Under the pieces are notes generated by a model. That model saw only the letters and a program-made list of their open reading frames with translations, searched no databases and had not been told where the DNA came from. Positions 55,540 through 64,000 of a DNA stretch of 64,000 nucleotides are shown in pieces. Made by a program: the position numbers and the translations under genes. Position 1 is the stretch's first letter. Each line of letters starts with the position of its first letter. Origin of the DNA: Cystobasidium ongulense. Taxonomy: Eukaryota; Basidiomycota; Cystobasidiomycetes; Cystobasidiales; Cystobasidiaceae. The stretch is taken from positions 2,232,001-2,296,000 of the forward strand of contig BQUP01000001.1 in assembly GCA_022835595.1 (NCBI GenBank), in the 5' to 3' direction.

Positions 55540-55908
55540 GTTTCATGCAACAGCATGGACAGCAGTGAGAGTGGAGCGAAGCCGTCGACGAATATCCCGA
55601 CTCATAGACGTTGTTGATCAGAAATCAGGTGGCGTAAAGAGAGACGCGACAAGGCAACGCGTCAAGATGGCTTGCTTCTGCTTCACATGGTTGCGACAAG
55701 CACTGCAGGAGGATACACGGATATAACATCACCATGTCAAGCTGCATAGAGGTCTTCGCCGGCTCTGTAGGCAGAACAGGCTCGATCATCCTGCGTGGCC
55801 AACGCTTGAAGCCATTCTGCATCCAGCTCGAGCACCAACTCGGAGTCTCGCTTGCAAGGTGCACAATGGTGCAAGTCCCTACATCTACCTCACGGTCATG
55901 ACAGCATC

Positions 55909-57200
55909 ATGGTGCTGGTCGAGATAGCGCTATACGATCTCCTGCCGCCGGGCAAGCTGTCCACGACCTTTTACTACCTGGGCGTTGGCATCTATCACAC
56001 GAGCATTCGGATACCAGAATTGCAAGTCGAGTTCGCGTACGGAGGACTATTGCCTGGATCGCACGCTGGCAGAGATGTCTCTACCCAGACCGGCATATTC
56101 GTGCTGCCTTCTCCCGAGGATCACACCGTCACCGAGCGGCTCATGCCTGGATTGCGGTTCATCAGGCGCATTGTTGTGGGAGAGGCCTTTGGCGAGGACT
56201 GGATGAGGAATTGCACGAAGAACAGCAGTCAATTACGACCTCACAGTACGTCTTGTAGCATCCTCCAAGTGTCCCGAAAAACGCTGATACCTCGAGCCAT
56301 GCGTTCAGGCATCCATAAACCTTTGCCGCCACTGCCGGAGCACACTACACGAAACAACAGGCGTCGGCCGAGATATAAGAACAATCTTTCCAGCTCTTCC
56401 AGCTCTGGTAATCTACCTCTTCTACCTCATAGCGATGCTTCGTCATACCTCGAAGACCAGTCTTTCACCTCGATGGCAACTGCGGACGAATGGGGTCGAA
56501 AGGCTTCCAGCCCTCCGGGTGTTAGCCCTACAGACAGGTTCTCTACAATGACTGAGCCTCTCATGGGTTCTCCAGTGTCATACGACCCGCCGAGTGTAAT
56601 GCCTTTCCGTGAACACGTCAAGCCTCAGGATCGTATGCAAGCATTCCGCAAAGACAGAAGTGGACAACTGGAGTCTTCAAAGCTGTCATCGGGTATAGCC
56701 AATCCATTCGAGTCTGGAGGTTTCACTTTGCCGACTACAGCCTCCGAGCTTGCCGATATCCTTGCCCTCATTGAGGACATGAAGAAAGAGCCTGAATGGC
56801 GTGCAACTCGGTACCATCTACTCGCCAAGAATTGCAATTCCTTCACGAGCGAGCTGTGCTATCGACTTACCGGTAGACAGGCCCCAGCTTTCATCAATCG
56901 AGCCGCTTGGTTAGCACAGAGTCTACCGTGCCTAGGTGAGATTTTTCGAATGTAATCAAGTTCCAGTCTTGCGCATCTGGCTTGACAGTCTGTTCTCTCT
57001 GTATATATCCAGTGCCAGACGGCTGGCTCGACCCGCCAACAGCGGAGGAATTGCAAGACACAGTGGCCCCTACGGACAATGCTAGGCGCGGTCCCAACTT
57101 GGAGGCAGAAAGGCCACTAAGTCCCCTTATAGCTGTACCGTATGTAGAGACAAGTCACATGCATGTTGACCTTCATTACGAAGGCGTGCACACTCGATGA
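55909..57200 (+). CDS. PPPDE/DeSI-type deSUMOylating or deubiquitinating peptidase
   Basis: Three exons (55909-56245, 56309-56935, 57013-57200) give 383 residues. The fold starts VLVEIALYDLLPPG; the catalytic His lies in LGVGIYHTSIRI, followed by EFAYGG and TGIFVLP; the catalytic Cys is in AKNCNSFTSELCYRLTG. These two motifs define PPPDE thiol peptidases (DeSI), which remove SUMO or ubiquitin. Unusual is a ~150-residue Ser/Pro-rich insert (PLPPLPEHTTRNNRRRPRY onward) between the His and Cys halves, and a C-terminal tail of about 60 residues. The 63-bp first intron is a multiple of three without stops, so the intron can be read through; GT-AG ends and a CTGAT branch support splicing. The substrate is unknown. 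Confidence 0.88.
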
Positions 57201-57337
57201 GGTCAAATACTACCATTATCGGGAAAAGGATTTACTATTTGAGCTAGAGAACTGGGAAGACGTGGTCATTTGGTCTGCCTTCAATACATATTGGACAGAA
57301 TTTCGCTGTCATGTATATTGCGATGATGAAGCCTTCT

Positions 57338-58667
57338 TCAACTTTCAAGTGCATCTCTGACACCCTTTTCTAGTGATTGGAAACCATCCTGTCCGAACCT
57401 TTCAATAAGAATCTGCCGTGCGAACTCATTATTAACAGTAGACAAGTCCTTCCCTTCATTGTCCAGATTGGATGGGAATTGAACTTCTGGCTGAACGGTT
57501 CTGCAGATTTCCAGAATTTGGTTCCAAGTGTACGGCTCGCCGTATGCCATGATTCGCTCATTTTGGATGCTCGAGTCGGTTGCAGCTGCTACGTGAAGCC
57601 TTGCTGTATCCACGGGATGTACGTAGTACTCTGAGACGAACACAGTCTGATCAGCCATCACCCCACAAGCTGTGCCGAGCGAAGTCTTACGCGGCGGAAG
57701 GGTCTGGACAAATGCCCAGGCTGGTCCAGAGATGCCTCTGATCCATCCGGTCGTGGAGCCATGCTGGTTCTTGGAGTCGAGAATCTACGAATGAACAAGG
57801 CTGACTCAGTAGGGCCCACTATACAAGGAGAACTGTGAACCCACATTTCCAATATTCAGATTGGGCAGTACGGCGTTGAAATTGAAGTGCGGGTTGTGCT
57901 CTTTCACCCATTGCCAAGCTGCCTTCTCTCCCTGTGCTTTGCTAGCGGCATACACTACACCTGCCCGCTCAGGCTCGCTGAGAACGAGTAACATTTTTCA
58001 GCAATCATTTCATTATCTTACAATTCAGGTCAAGCTCACTATGGAGGCGGTGCCCACGCTTTCTCAATATCCTCTTCGTTCCAAGTAGACGTTGAGATGT
58101 GATGTCGAACATTAGGCTTGGCGGCAGAAGCGGCAGTGGAGGATGAAGTGAGAACGAAAGCCTTCAGTCCTGGCTCAGTAGCTGCCGAGTCTAGAGCGCT
58201 TTTGACTGATTGAATGACACCAGGAATTACGAGGTTTGGATCTGGTCTTAGAGAAACATCGCTGGCGACGTGAACAAAGGCCTTTACACCTGCCAGTATC
58301 ACACTTTAGCTTCAGCTCCAGCTCCAGCTCCGCTGCGCCACCGATTAAGTGCGTGTGCCCCACCTTTGACGGCTTCATCCAGACTTCCAACTTTTGTCAG
58401 ATCCTCGACCTCTACGAGGGATAGTAGGTCATCTCCATGCTTCTCGTTGAAGTAGTCTTGCAGCCACTTGCTGCTTTCTAGCTTTCTGACTGTTCCTCGA
58501 ACTCGATAGCCGTCCGCCAAAAATTGATCGATTATATGAGAGCCAAGGAAACCATTCGCTCCGGTAACAAGCACCTAGAGATAGAAATAGGAAGAGAATC
58601 AGTACTACGAGTACTAATTCTGTATGTTGGCTCTCACCAAAGAGCCTTTGTCAAGAATAGTGGACAT
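57338..58667 (-). CDS. Extended-SDR aldehyde/flavonol-type reductase, copy 1
   Basis: Starts MSTILDKGSLVLVTGANGFL, with the Rossmann motif TGANGFLGSHIIDQFL, then VRGTVRKLESSKWLQDYF, KAFVHVASDVS, LTSSSTAA, the catalytic YxxxK as VVYAASKAQGEKAAW, FNAVLPNLNIG, and YYVHPVDTARLHVAA. This is the NADPH-dependent extended short-chain reductase group that includes yeast Gre2, ketoreductases and dihydroflavonol reductases; substrates are aldehydes and ketones and cannot be specified here. Introns follow GSL (phase 0), KG (phase 1, 58363-58290), APPP and a later site. One intron carries a hexamer repeat. A close paralogue follows upstream at 59113-60434 on the same strand. Stop at 57338 lies 138 bp from the convergent DeSI gene. 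Confidence 0.93.
58308..58331. repeat. Hexamer repeat within an intron of SDR copy 1
   Basis: AGCTTC followed by three copies of AGCTCC, within the intron 58363-58290. The stretch is open on the minus strand and would code Gly/Ala repeats if retained, but the splice sites and the paralogue's matching intron show it is intronic. Confidence 0.8.
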
Positions 58668-59112
58668 GCTTGAATGAAGCTGTGCCTTAGGAAACGATTG
58701 ATGAAGAAGAGGAGAAAAGTGCCATCAAGGTGGTGAATTTGAAGGACTAGTCCTTGAAACAATGTCTGTACACATAGCTTACAAAACAGTGTGCATCAGC
58801 GGTCGGTGCATTCGGGCACCGTTCCAGCTTTCAGTCAGCCAGAGTCTAATTGCTTGCTTATCAAGCGTCGGTCGGCACGTGACACTCGGCGCGTATGGCA
58901 TCTGCTAATATAAATATGCTTATATTGCATTCAAGAGCGTTCCCGACGAGACTTTTAGCTTGCAGCATGATACAGTAGATATCATACTATCCTCATAATC
59001 TGAATGCCAGGGTGCGACCTTTGCCGTCGTCCTGTGAAAAGCTAGGTTCGGCTAGCTATTGCTTCCCTCTCAGATTACGTGCTCCAGGGTATTCTCTTCT
59101 TCCTACCTAGCC
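58668..59112. other. Promoter region of SDR copy 1
   Basis: About 445 bp between the tandem reductase genes; it contains AT-rich stretches near 58910-58925 (TATAAATATGCTTATATT) but no reading frame of interest. No TATA position is convincing relative to the start. Confidence 0.5.
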
Positions 59113-60434
59113 TCACATAAAGCTATCAAGGGCGTCGGTAACTCCCCTCTCGAGTGAGAGGAAACCATCTTGTCCGAATCGCTCTGTAAGAATGTGGCGC
59201 GCCAACTCGTTATCGACAGTAGAAACATCCTTGTCATCATTATCAAGATTGCTTGGGACGTTTGCGTCCGGTCTTAGTCTCCTGCAGATGTCAAGAACTT
59301 GGTTCCAGGTATATGGTGCTGAAAAGGCGAAGATGCGTTCATTCTTTATGCTAGAATCGGTAGCTGCGGCCACATGAAGCTTCGCCGTATCAGCCGGATG
59401 TACAAAGTACTCTGAAAGTTGTCAAGTGTCAATAGTAGAGCTCTATCATATTCATTGATCGCAAGCATGCGCAATAAACACTGACGCGGTGGAATCTTTG
59501 AGATCTTGTCCCAGCTGGGGCTGAATATTGCCTTTATCCAGGCAGAAGTAGAACCATCTTGATTCTTAGAATCAAGGATCTAGTGTCGCACACAAAGTCA
59601 GACCTGGTGGGCTCCAAGACGACGATGATGTACGTACTGGACCGAAATTCGCATTGGGCAGTATGGAGTTGAAAACAAAGTGGGGATTGTGCTTTTGGAC
59701 ATAATCCCAGGCTGCTCTCTCTGACTGTGCTTTGCTAGCACCGTAAACTGCCCATGCTCTTTCGGGCTCGCTGGAAGTAGACCACACGCTGAGCTTTCGC
59801 AATTAGAAGAGTGATTTGATGGCACTCACTACGGTGGAGGAGCCCATGCTTTTGCAATATCTTCTTCATTCCAGCTGCTCTTGGATATATGGAACTTCGT
59901 GTTTGGCTTAGGCGCAGTGGCCGCTGTAGATGATGAAGTCAAGACAAACGCGCGCATTTCTGGCTCGGTGGCGGCTGCCGCCAGCGCGTTCTGAGTTGAC
60001 TTGATGGCCGGTGCAACGATAAGATTGGGGTCTGGTTTGAATGATAGATCGCTCGCTACATGAACAAATGACTTGACGCCTGCGGTTGATCCGTGTTAGT
60101 AGAAGTGGACTAGTAACGGGAGATTGCCTGCGCACCTTTAACAGCGTCATCGAAGCAATGCTCTTTCGTGAAATCTTCGACTTTCACGAGCTCTAGCAGA
60201 CCAGGAGCATACTTCTTGTCAAAGTATTCCTGGAGCCATGTGTTTTTGTCCGGATCCCGCACTGTACCACGGACTTTGTAGCCTTCTGCCAAAAACTGGT
60301 CGACGATATGGGAGCCGAGGAAGCCGTTGGCTCCAGTGACCAAGACCTGCTTAAGAGAATCAGGAGTCGTGTCTCAGCGAGATTATGTTGAATGCTTTCC
60401 ACACCAGCGAGCCTTTATCCAGAATTGTCGACAT
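59113..60434 (-). CDS. Extended-SDR aldehyde/flavonol-type reductase, copy 2
   Basis: Starts MSTILDKGSLVLVTGANGFL, identical to copy 1 over this stretch, and then diverges: VRGTVRDPDKNTWLQEYFD, KSFVHVASDLSFKPDPN, LTSSSTAATAPKPN, catalytic VYGASKAQSERAAW, FNSILPNANFGPV, YFVHPADTAKLHVAA and the C-terminus RGVTDALDSFM. The intron after GSL, the phase-1 intron after KG and the intron after APPP match copy 1, showing a gene duplication that kept the structure. Same enzymatic family, so same general reaction; substrate may differ, as the SNLDNDDKDVSTVDNELARH region is conserved while the substrate-side loops vary. The start at 60434 is 196 bp from the divergent CCDC130 gene. Confidence 0.93.
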
Positions 60435-60630
60435 GTTTCAATGTCAAGTAGTTGGTGGCGAAGAGTCAGCGTGAAGGAAAGCTGCGACTGCCGCTGCCGG
60501 GTTGCCTCTGGCTCACCGAAGCTGCCATCACGGCAGGGAAGAACAGCGTTAATCAGCGTATAATTGGCTGTCTGGAACATAACAGTGCTGTTACCTCCGC
60601 TTCCCAGCACCATCAAACGCTTCTGGCAAG

Positions 60631-62037
60631 ATGCAAGGCTTCAACAGGTGCGACAGCTTTGTATTTGAGCCAGCATCCGGATGACGTGCTGACGGCCTAG
60701 ACTACCCGCAGGTACTTCCCGCCAGACTTTGACTACAAGGACAAGAAACGTGATGGAATTAATAAGATAGCCGGCAAACAGTGAGCTGCACCTGGTCTTG
60801 CTTGGAGTGACTGGCCGATCACCTCTTTGATGGGACGGTCGCCAGCACTCCAGCCCTATCCGCTTTAACGCAAAGGGAGGCTAAGCCATGGTTCGGTCAA
60901 CAGTGCCTTAGGAGACAGAGCGCGCAAGCTCGACAAAGGCATCCTCATCGTCCGTTTCGAACTGCCATGTAGGTGGCAAGGATCTCAATCTCCTAGAAAG
61001 ACTGGAAGCTGACTTACCTTGCTCGCAGTTAACATCTGGTGCGGAACATGCGATGCTCATGTTGGTATGGGCGTACGCTACAACGCCGAAAAGAAGCGCA
61101 TTGGAGAATACTATAGCACCCCTATCTTTTCGTTTCGTTGCAAGTAAGTGTTTAGCGTCCCAAAGCTTACATTACACACCACCTGACTGTAAACCACACC
61201 CACAGATGTCATCTTTGTGCTGGCTGGTTTGAGATCCAGACCGACCCAAAGAATACCCGGTATGTAGTCACCGAAGGAGCAAAGCAGCAAGCGCAGGATT
61301 GGGATCCAGAAGAGGACGGTGGCCATCCCGTGTCATATACGAATGAGGGAGAAGATCCGACCTCCAAAGACGCGTTTGCAAAGTTCGAAAAAGCAAGCAC
61401 ATCGAAAGCGAGGGCTCTGACAGCTGCCGAACGTTTGGACGAAATTGAGCAATACAACGAAGATCGATGGTCAGACCCATACGAACTTAATAGGAACTTG
61501 CGAAAAGCATTGCGAGAGGACAAGGGCAAGCGTACGGAAAAGCGAGGGCGGGACGAAGAAATACTGGATAGATATGCGCTCGGAGAAAACGTCAGAATGG
61601 ACCTTGTTAGAGCGGACGAAGACAGGAAAGAGGGTGACAGAGCAGATTGGCTGTCAAGATCCGACAAGAAAGAAGTGGAATTTAATTCTGTTGATGGGGA
61701 GGAATGGGAGTTGGCGCAGTCTAAAAGGCGGAAATTGCTCTCGGAAGAGACGAGCAGGAAACAAGCCTTGGCGGCTGAGACGGGATGGAGGGAAAGCCAG
61801 ACGCCAATTTCAAGCAAAGCTTTGCCCAACAGATCGGCTGTTGTCGCGAAATCGGCTATATTGCGGAAAACAGCACCTATATCATCATCATCATTAACTG
61901 CAGCAAGTCGACTGGCAGGCCAATTGCGCATGAATTCCGTACGCAAAGCCGATCCTTTTCTATCTGGAAGTACTTCGTCTAGCTCCCTATCGTCTTTAGC
62001 TGGGTCGTTAATACGAAACAATACCAAGCATAAATAG
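60631..62037 (+). CDS. Splicing factor of the CWC16 family (CCDC130/Saf4-like)
   Basis: Short 5' exons join to MQGFNRYFPPDFDYKDKKRD, GINKIAGKHALGDRARKLDK and GILIVRFELPFNIWCGTC, followed by DAHVGMGVRYNAEKKRIGEY, YSTPIFSFRCKCHLC and WFEIQTDPKNTRYVV. The paired C-x2-C motifs (WCGTC and CHLC) and the RYNAEKK block are diagnostic of CWC16. RYFPPDF and the TDPKNT motif favour the CCDC130/Saf4 branch over Yju2/CCDC94. These proteins join the spliceosome around the catalytic steps; fission yeast Saf4 is linked to intron retention. The C-terminal ~230 residues are charged and coiled (ERLDEIEQYNEDRWSDPYEL) and end in a Ser-rich tail. About 365 residues. First exon is 17 nt (60631-60647). Divergent to SDR copy 2. 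Confidence 0.92.
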
Positions 62038-62118
62038 TACAGTACGATAGTATGAGATGTAGCATATTTCGTAGATGGTTCGATGTAGCTATTGATGCCA
62101 ACTTCCTGGCTTGTAGAT

Positions 62119-63498
62119 TTAATACATTACAGTACCTGGCTCTGAGAGCCGTGGTAAATCTCGTAATTCCCCATCTTTCGCTTTTGACCACAAGTATCCG
62201 TCCCTGGTACAATCCGTAACATTAGCAAGGAATCCAGTTTTGATTAGCGTTTGTTTGCTGTTTACTCACAAGTCCATTGATCTAATTGACGTGAGCCAAG
62301 TCTTTCCGGTCGAAGCTGCAACTTCTTTGCTAATCTCTATAGCTCTTTCGATGGCAGCCACCGTTGCTGCACGGATGGCATATGCTTCCTCCGCAGACTG
62401 AGTGAGACCTTGTACCTTCTGACCTGCCTCAGCTGGCTTCCCAAGCCCGTTGGCATAGATTGGGTACTTGGATTGTGAAATGTCTAGAAGCTGGAAGTGG
62501 ACCGCCATAGCTAACAGAGACGGTGAGGCGTTAGCATTTCTGCTTGTTAAAAATGATGGTCATACGTACTGGGCACGACGTTATCGACAGTGGCGGTAAT
62601 AGTCTCCGTAGCAGGGAGGGGGAATGGCACATTCGTTCTATCTTTGAACTCAACTCCGATAATAAAGGTGATCAATTGGGCCTTTTTGTACACCTTGACT
62701 CGGTGCCCTTTCACGTCTCCCTCATCCCTGAAAGCTGGAAAAGTATCGGCCAACTTCTGGACGAGGTAACTCGCTCGCTGTTCAGCACTGAGATCCTTTG
62801 TTTCATTCAAGGTATCTGCGATCCATTCACCGAGTGACTTCTTGCCTAGTTTCAAAAGTATTTTGCCAGTCTCGTTCATAACACCTTGCACTAGTCCGAC
62901 AATCTCCCTCGCTTCTACGTCTGGCTCGCCAATCTTGACAGGTAAAGTAGGATGATCCTTTTCCGTCATCAAGGAAAGTCGTAGGAAATCTGAGACTGTA
63001 TTCGCATCGAGATTTGCCATGCCTTTTGCCAACAAAGGGTTCTCCAGTTCACCCTGCATTTGGGATATATAACAGGACATGACGAAGCGTCGGATACAGT
63101 CGTATGCCCCTTGTCCTGTTCGTTTGTGGAGAGCTATCCGATAAGCTGAGAGGAAATTCAAGATAGTGAGGATGCTGTGAGCAAAAGTACATTAATGAAT
63201 TGCACATTCTGGACGATTGGGTTGAAGACACGCGTACGACAGAAAGTTAAGTTCGTCGAGAGGGCCACTGTATCTGAGGGGAAACTTTGCGCCATGCTCT
63301 TGATGATATTTGTTCCAGTCTCTCTCGTCGAGCTGTTCCCAGAATGTTCTTATGCCTTCTTCGTTGATCTGTCCAAGCACATGATCAAGTCAGTTTACCG
63401 AGTCAAGCGGCGCGAGGTGTTGCACGCACCTGCATCCCACTATAGCTGAGGGACTCGCGGCAACTGTCCTTGATCTCTTGGATGATGTCTTGAACCAT
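62119..63498 (-). CDS. QNG1: Queuosine 5'-phosphate N-glycosylase/hydrolase (DUF2419, queuosine salvage)
   Basis: Starts MVQDIIQEIKDSCRESLSYS and continues INEEGIRTFWEQLDERDW, then DELNFLSILTILNFLSAYRI after an intron, GAYDCIRRFVMSCYISQ, AREIVGLVQGVMNETGKILL, FPAFRDEGDVKGHRVKVYKK AQL, and TATVDNVVP with AMAVHFQLL. The YKKAQ and D-x2-VP blocks are conserved in the DUF2419/QNG1 family, which releases queuine from queuosine nucleotides so that it can be put into tRNA at position 34. Fungi cannot make queuine, so the gene implies scavenging. Ends WSKAKDGELRDLPRLSEPG. Six or so exons. The Asp in TVDNVVP is the likely catalytic residue by comparison with the family. Confidence 0.88.
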
Positions 63499-63673
63499 GA
63501 TTGCGATTGTAGGATTCGTGCAAAGGCAAACCAGAAAGTGCTGTCTTTAGCGAAATGATAGCGAAGCTCGTGGGACCGATCACAAGTATTTGACACAGCT
63601 TTCATTTCTCTTCTACAAGCGTACAAACGAAACAGCGTATTCGCAGTCCTATCAATGTCTCTCAAATTACACC

Positions 63674-64000
63674 TCATCCCACGTGCCTGGCCCTCCTGCC
63701 GCCTCGACGGGTAGACGACGTTCTATTATCAATCATCAGTAGCGTGACCATATTCTGCTCGTCGACATCTCCTATCCTTCTGTATTCAACGTCAGTATGG
63801 CCAAACAAGGAAGGGCTAAGAGCATGAGACTGCTCACCTGAAGCTGTGGTGTGCAGGACAGCAGACTTTCCATTCATCGACACTATCGTCGTTGGACATA
63901 GGAAACCCTTTGAAACATTGTACTGCTACTAGGTCATAGTACCGGTCCATTGAATTCTCATTGCCATGATTGCCTCAGAAGAGGTAAAGGAGTTATTCAT
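63674..64000 (-). CDS. 3' end of an unidentified gene, 5' end outside window
   Basis: The frame enters from the right edge and reads MDRYYDLVAVQCFKGFPMSN, DDSVDEWKVCCPAHHSF, then an intron at about 63836-63779 and RIGDVDEQNMVTLLMID, ending RRGGRRARHVG at 63674. The splice (AG|GTGAGC to TACAG) keeps frame. Too little is present to name a family. Confidence 0.45.

Overview
This window comes from a filamentous or yeast-like fungus, very probably a basidiomycete. The genes carry many short spliceosomal introns (about 45-90 bp) with GT donors, CTGAC/CTAAC-like branch sites and CAG/TAG acceptors. Genes lie on both strands a few hundred bases apart, and the best-recognised proteins (NADH-GOGAT, ATG2, CHS7-like, MCR1, CHK1, SLC10A7/RCH1-like) are fungal in type. 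The subphylum cannot be fixed by eye; intron density and moderate GC would fit Pucciniomycotina. I see no rRNA, tRNA, CRISPR array, transposon or virus-derived element.

Layout, left to right. 1-2 kb: the 3' part of a GATA zinc-finger gene (+). 2.2-5.4 kb: complex I subunit NDUFA12 and a Gfo/Idh/MocA oxidoreductase (both -). 6.6-9.0 kb: an uncharacterised membrane-protein locus (+) with an internally duplicated module. 9.4-17.0 kb: a 17-exon glutamate synthase GLT1 (-). 17.0-20.2 kb: a 3.2 kb gap with no convincing gene. 20.2-27.7 kb: YPT1/RAB1 and ATG2 (+). 28.1-38 kb: alpha-arrestin, a small mitochondrial protein, MCM5 and a GAF-domain protein (all -). 38.7-40.6 kb: an RCH1/SLC10A7-like transporter (+). 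41.8-46.1 kb: CHS7-like chaperone and a single-pass membrane protein (-). 46.6-48.1 kb: an Arg/Ser-rich protein (+). 48.6-55.5 kb: PNO1 (-), MCR1 (+), MED21 and CHK1 (-). 55.9-64 kb: a PPPDE/DeSI peptidase (+), two tandem extended-SDR reductases (-), CCDC130/Saf4 splicing factor (+), queuosine-salvage protein QNG1 (-) and the 3' end of a further gene (-).

Most genes are housekeeping functions without a shared pathway: nitrogen assimilation, membrane traffic and autophagy, DNA replication and checkpoint, ribosome assembly, splicing, transcription, respiration. Divergent pairs with short shared promoters are common (PNO1/MCR1, CHK1/DeSI, SDR/CCDC130, GAF/RCH1, membrane protein/Arg-Ser-rich protein). 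No new multi-gene system is evident. The most unusual items are the duplicated-module membrane locus at 6.6-9.0 kb, a MED21 start codon split by an intron, a GC-AG first intron in MCM5, and a 25-bp phased repeat in the divergent promoter at 46.4 kb.
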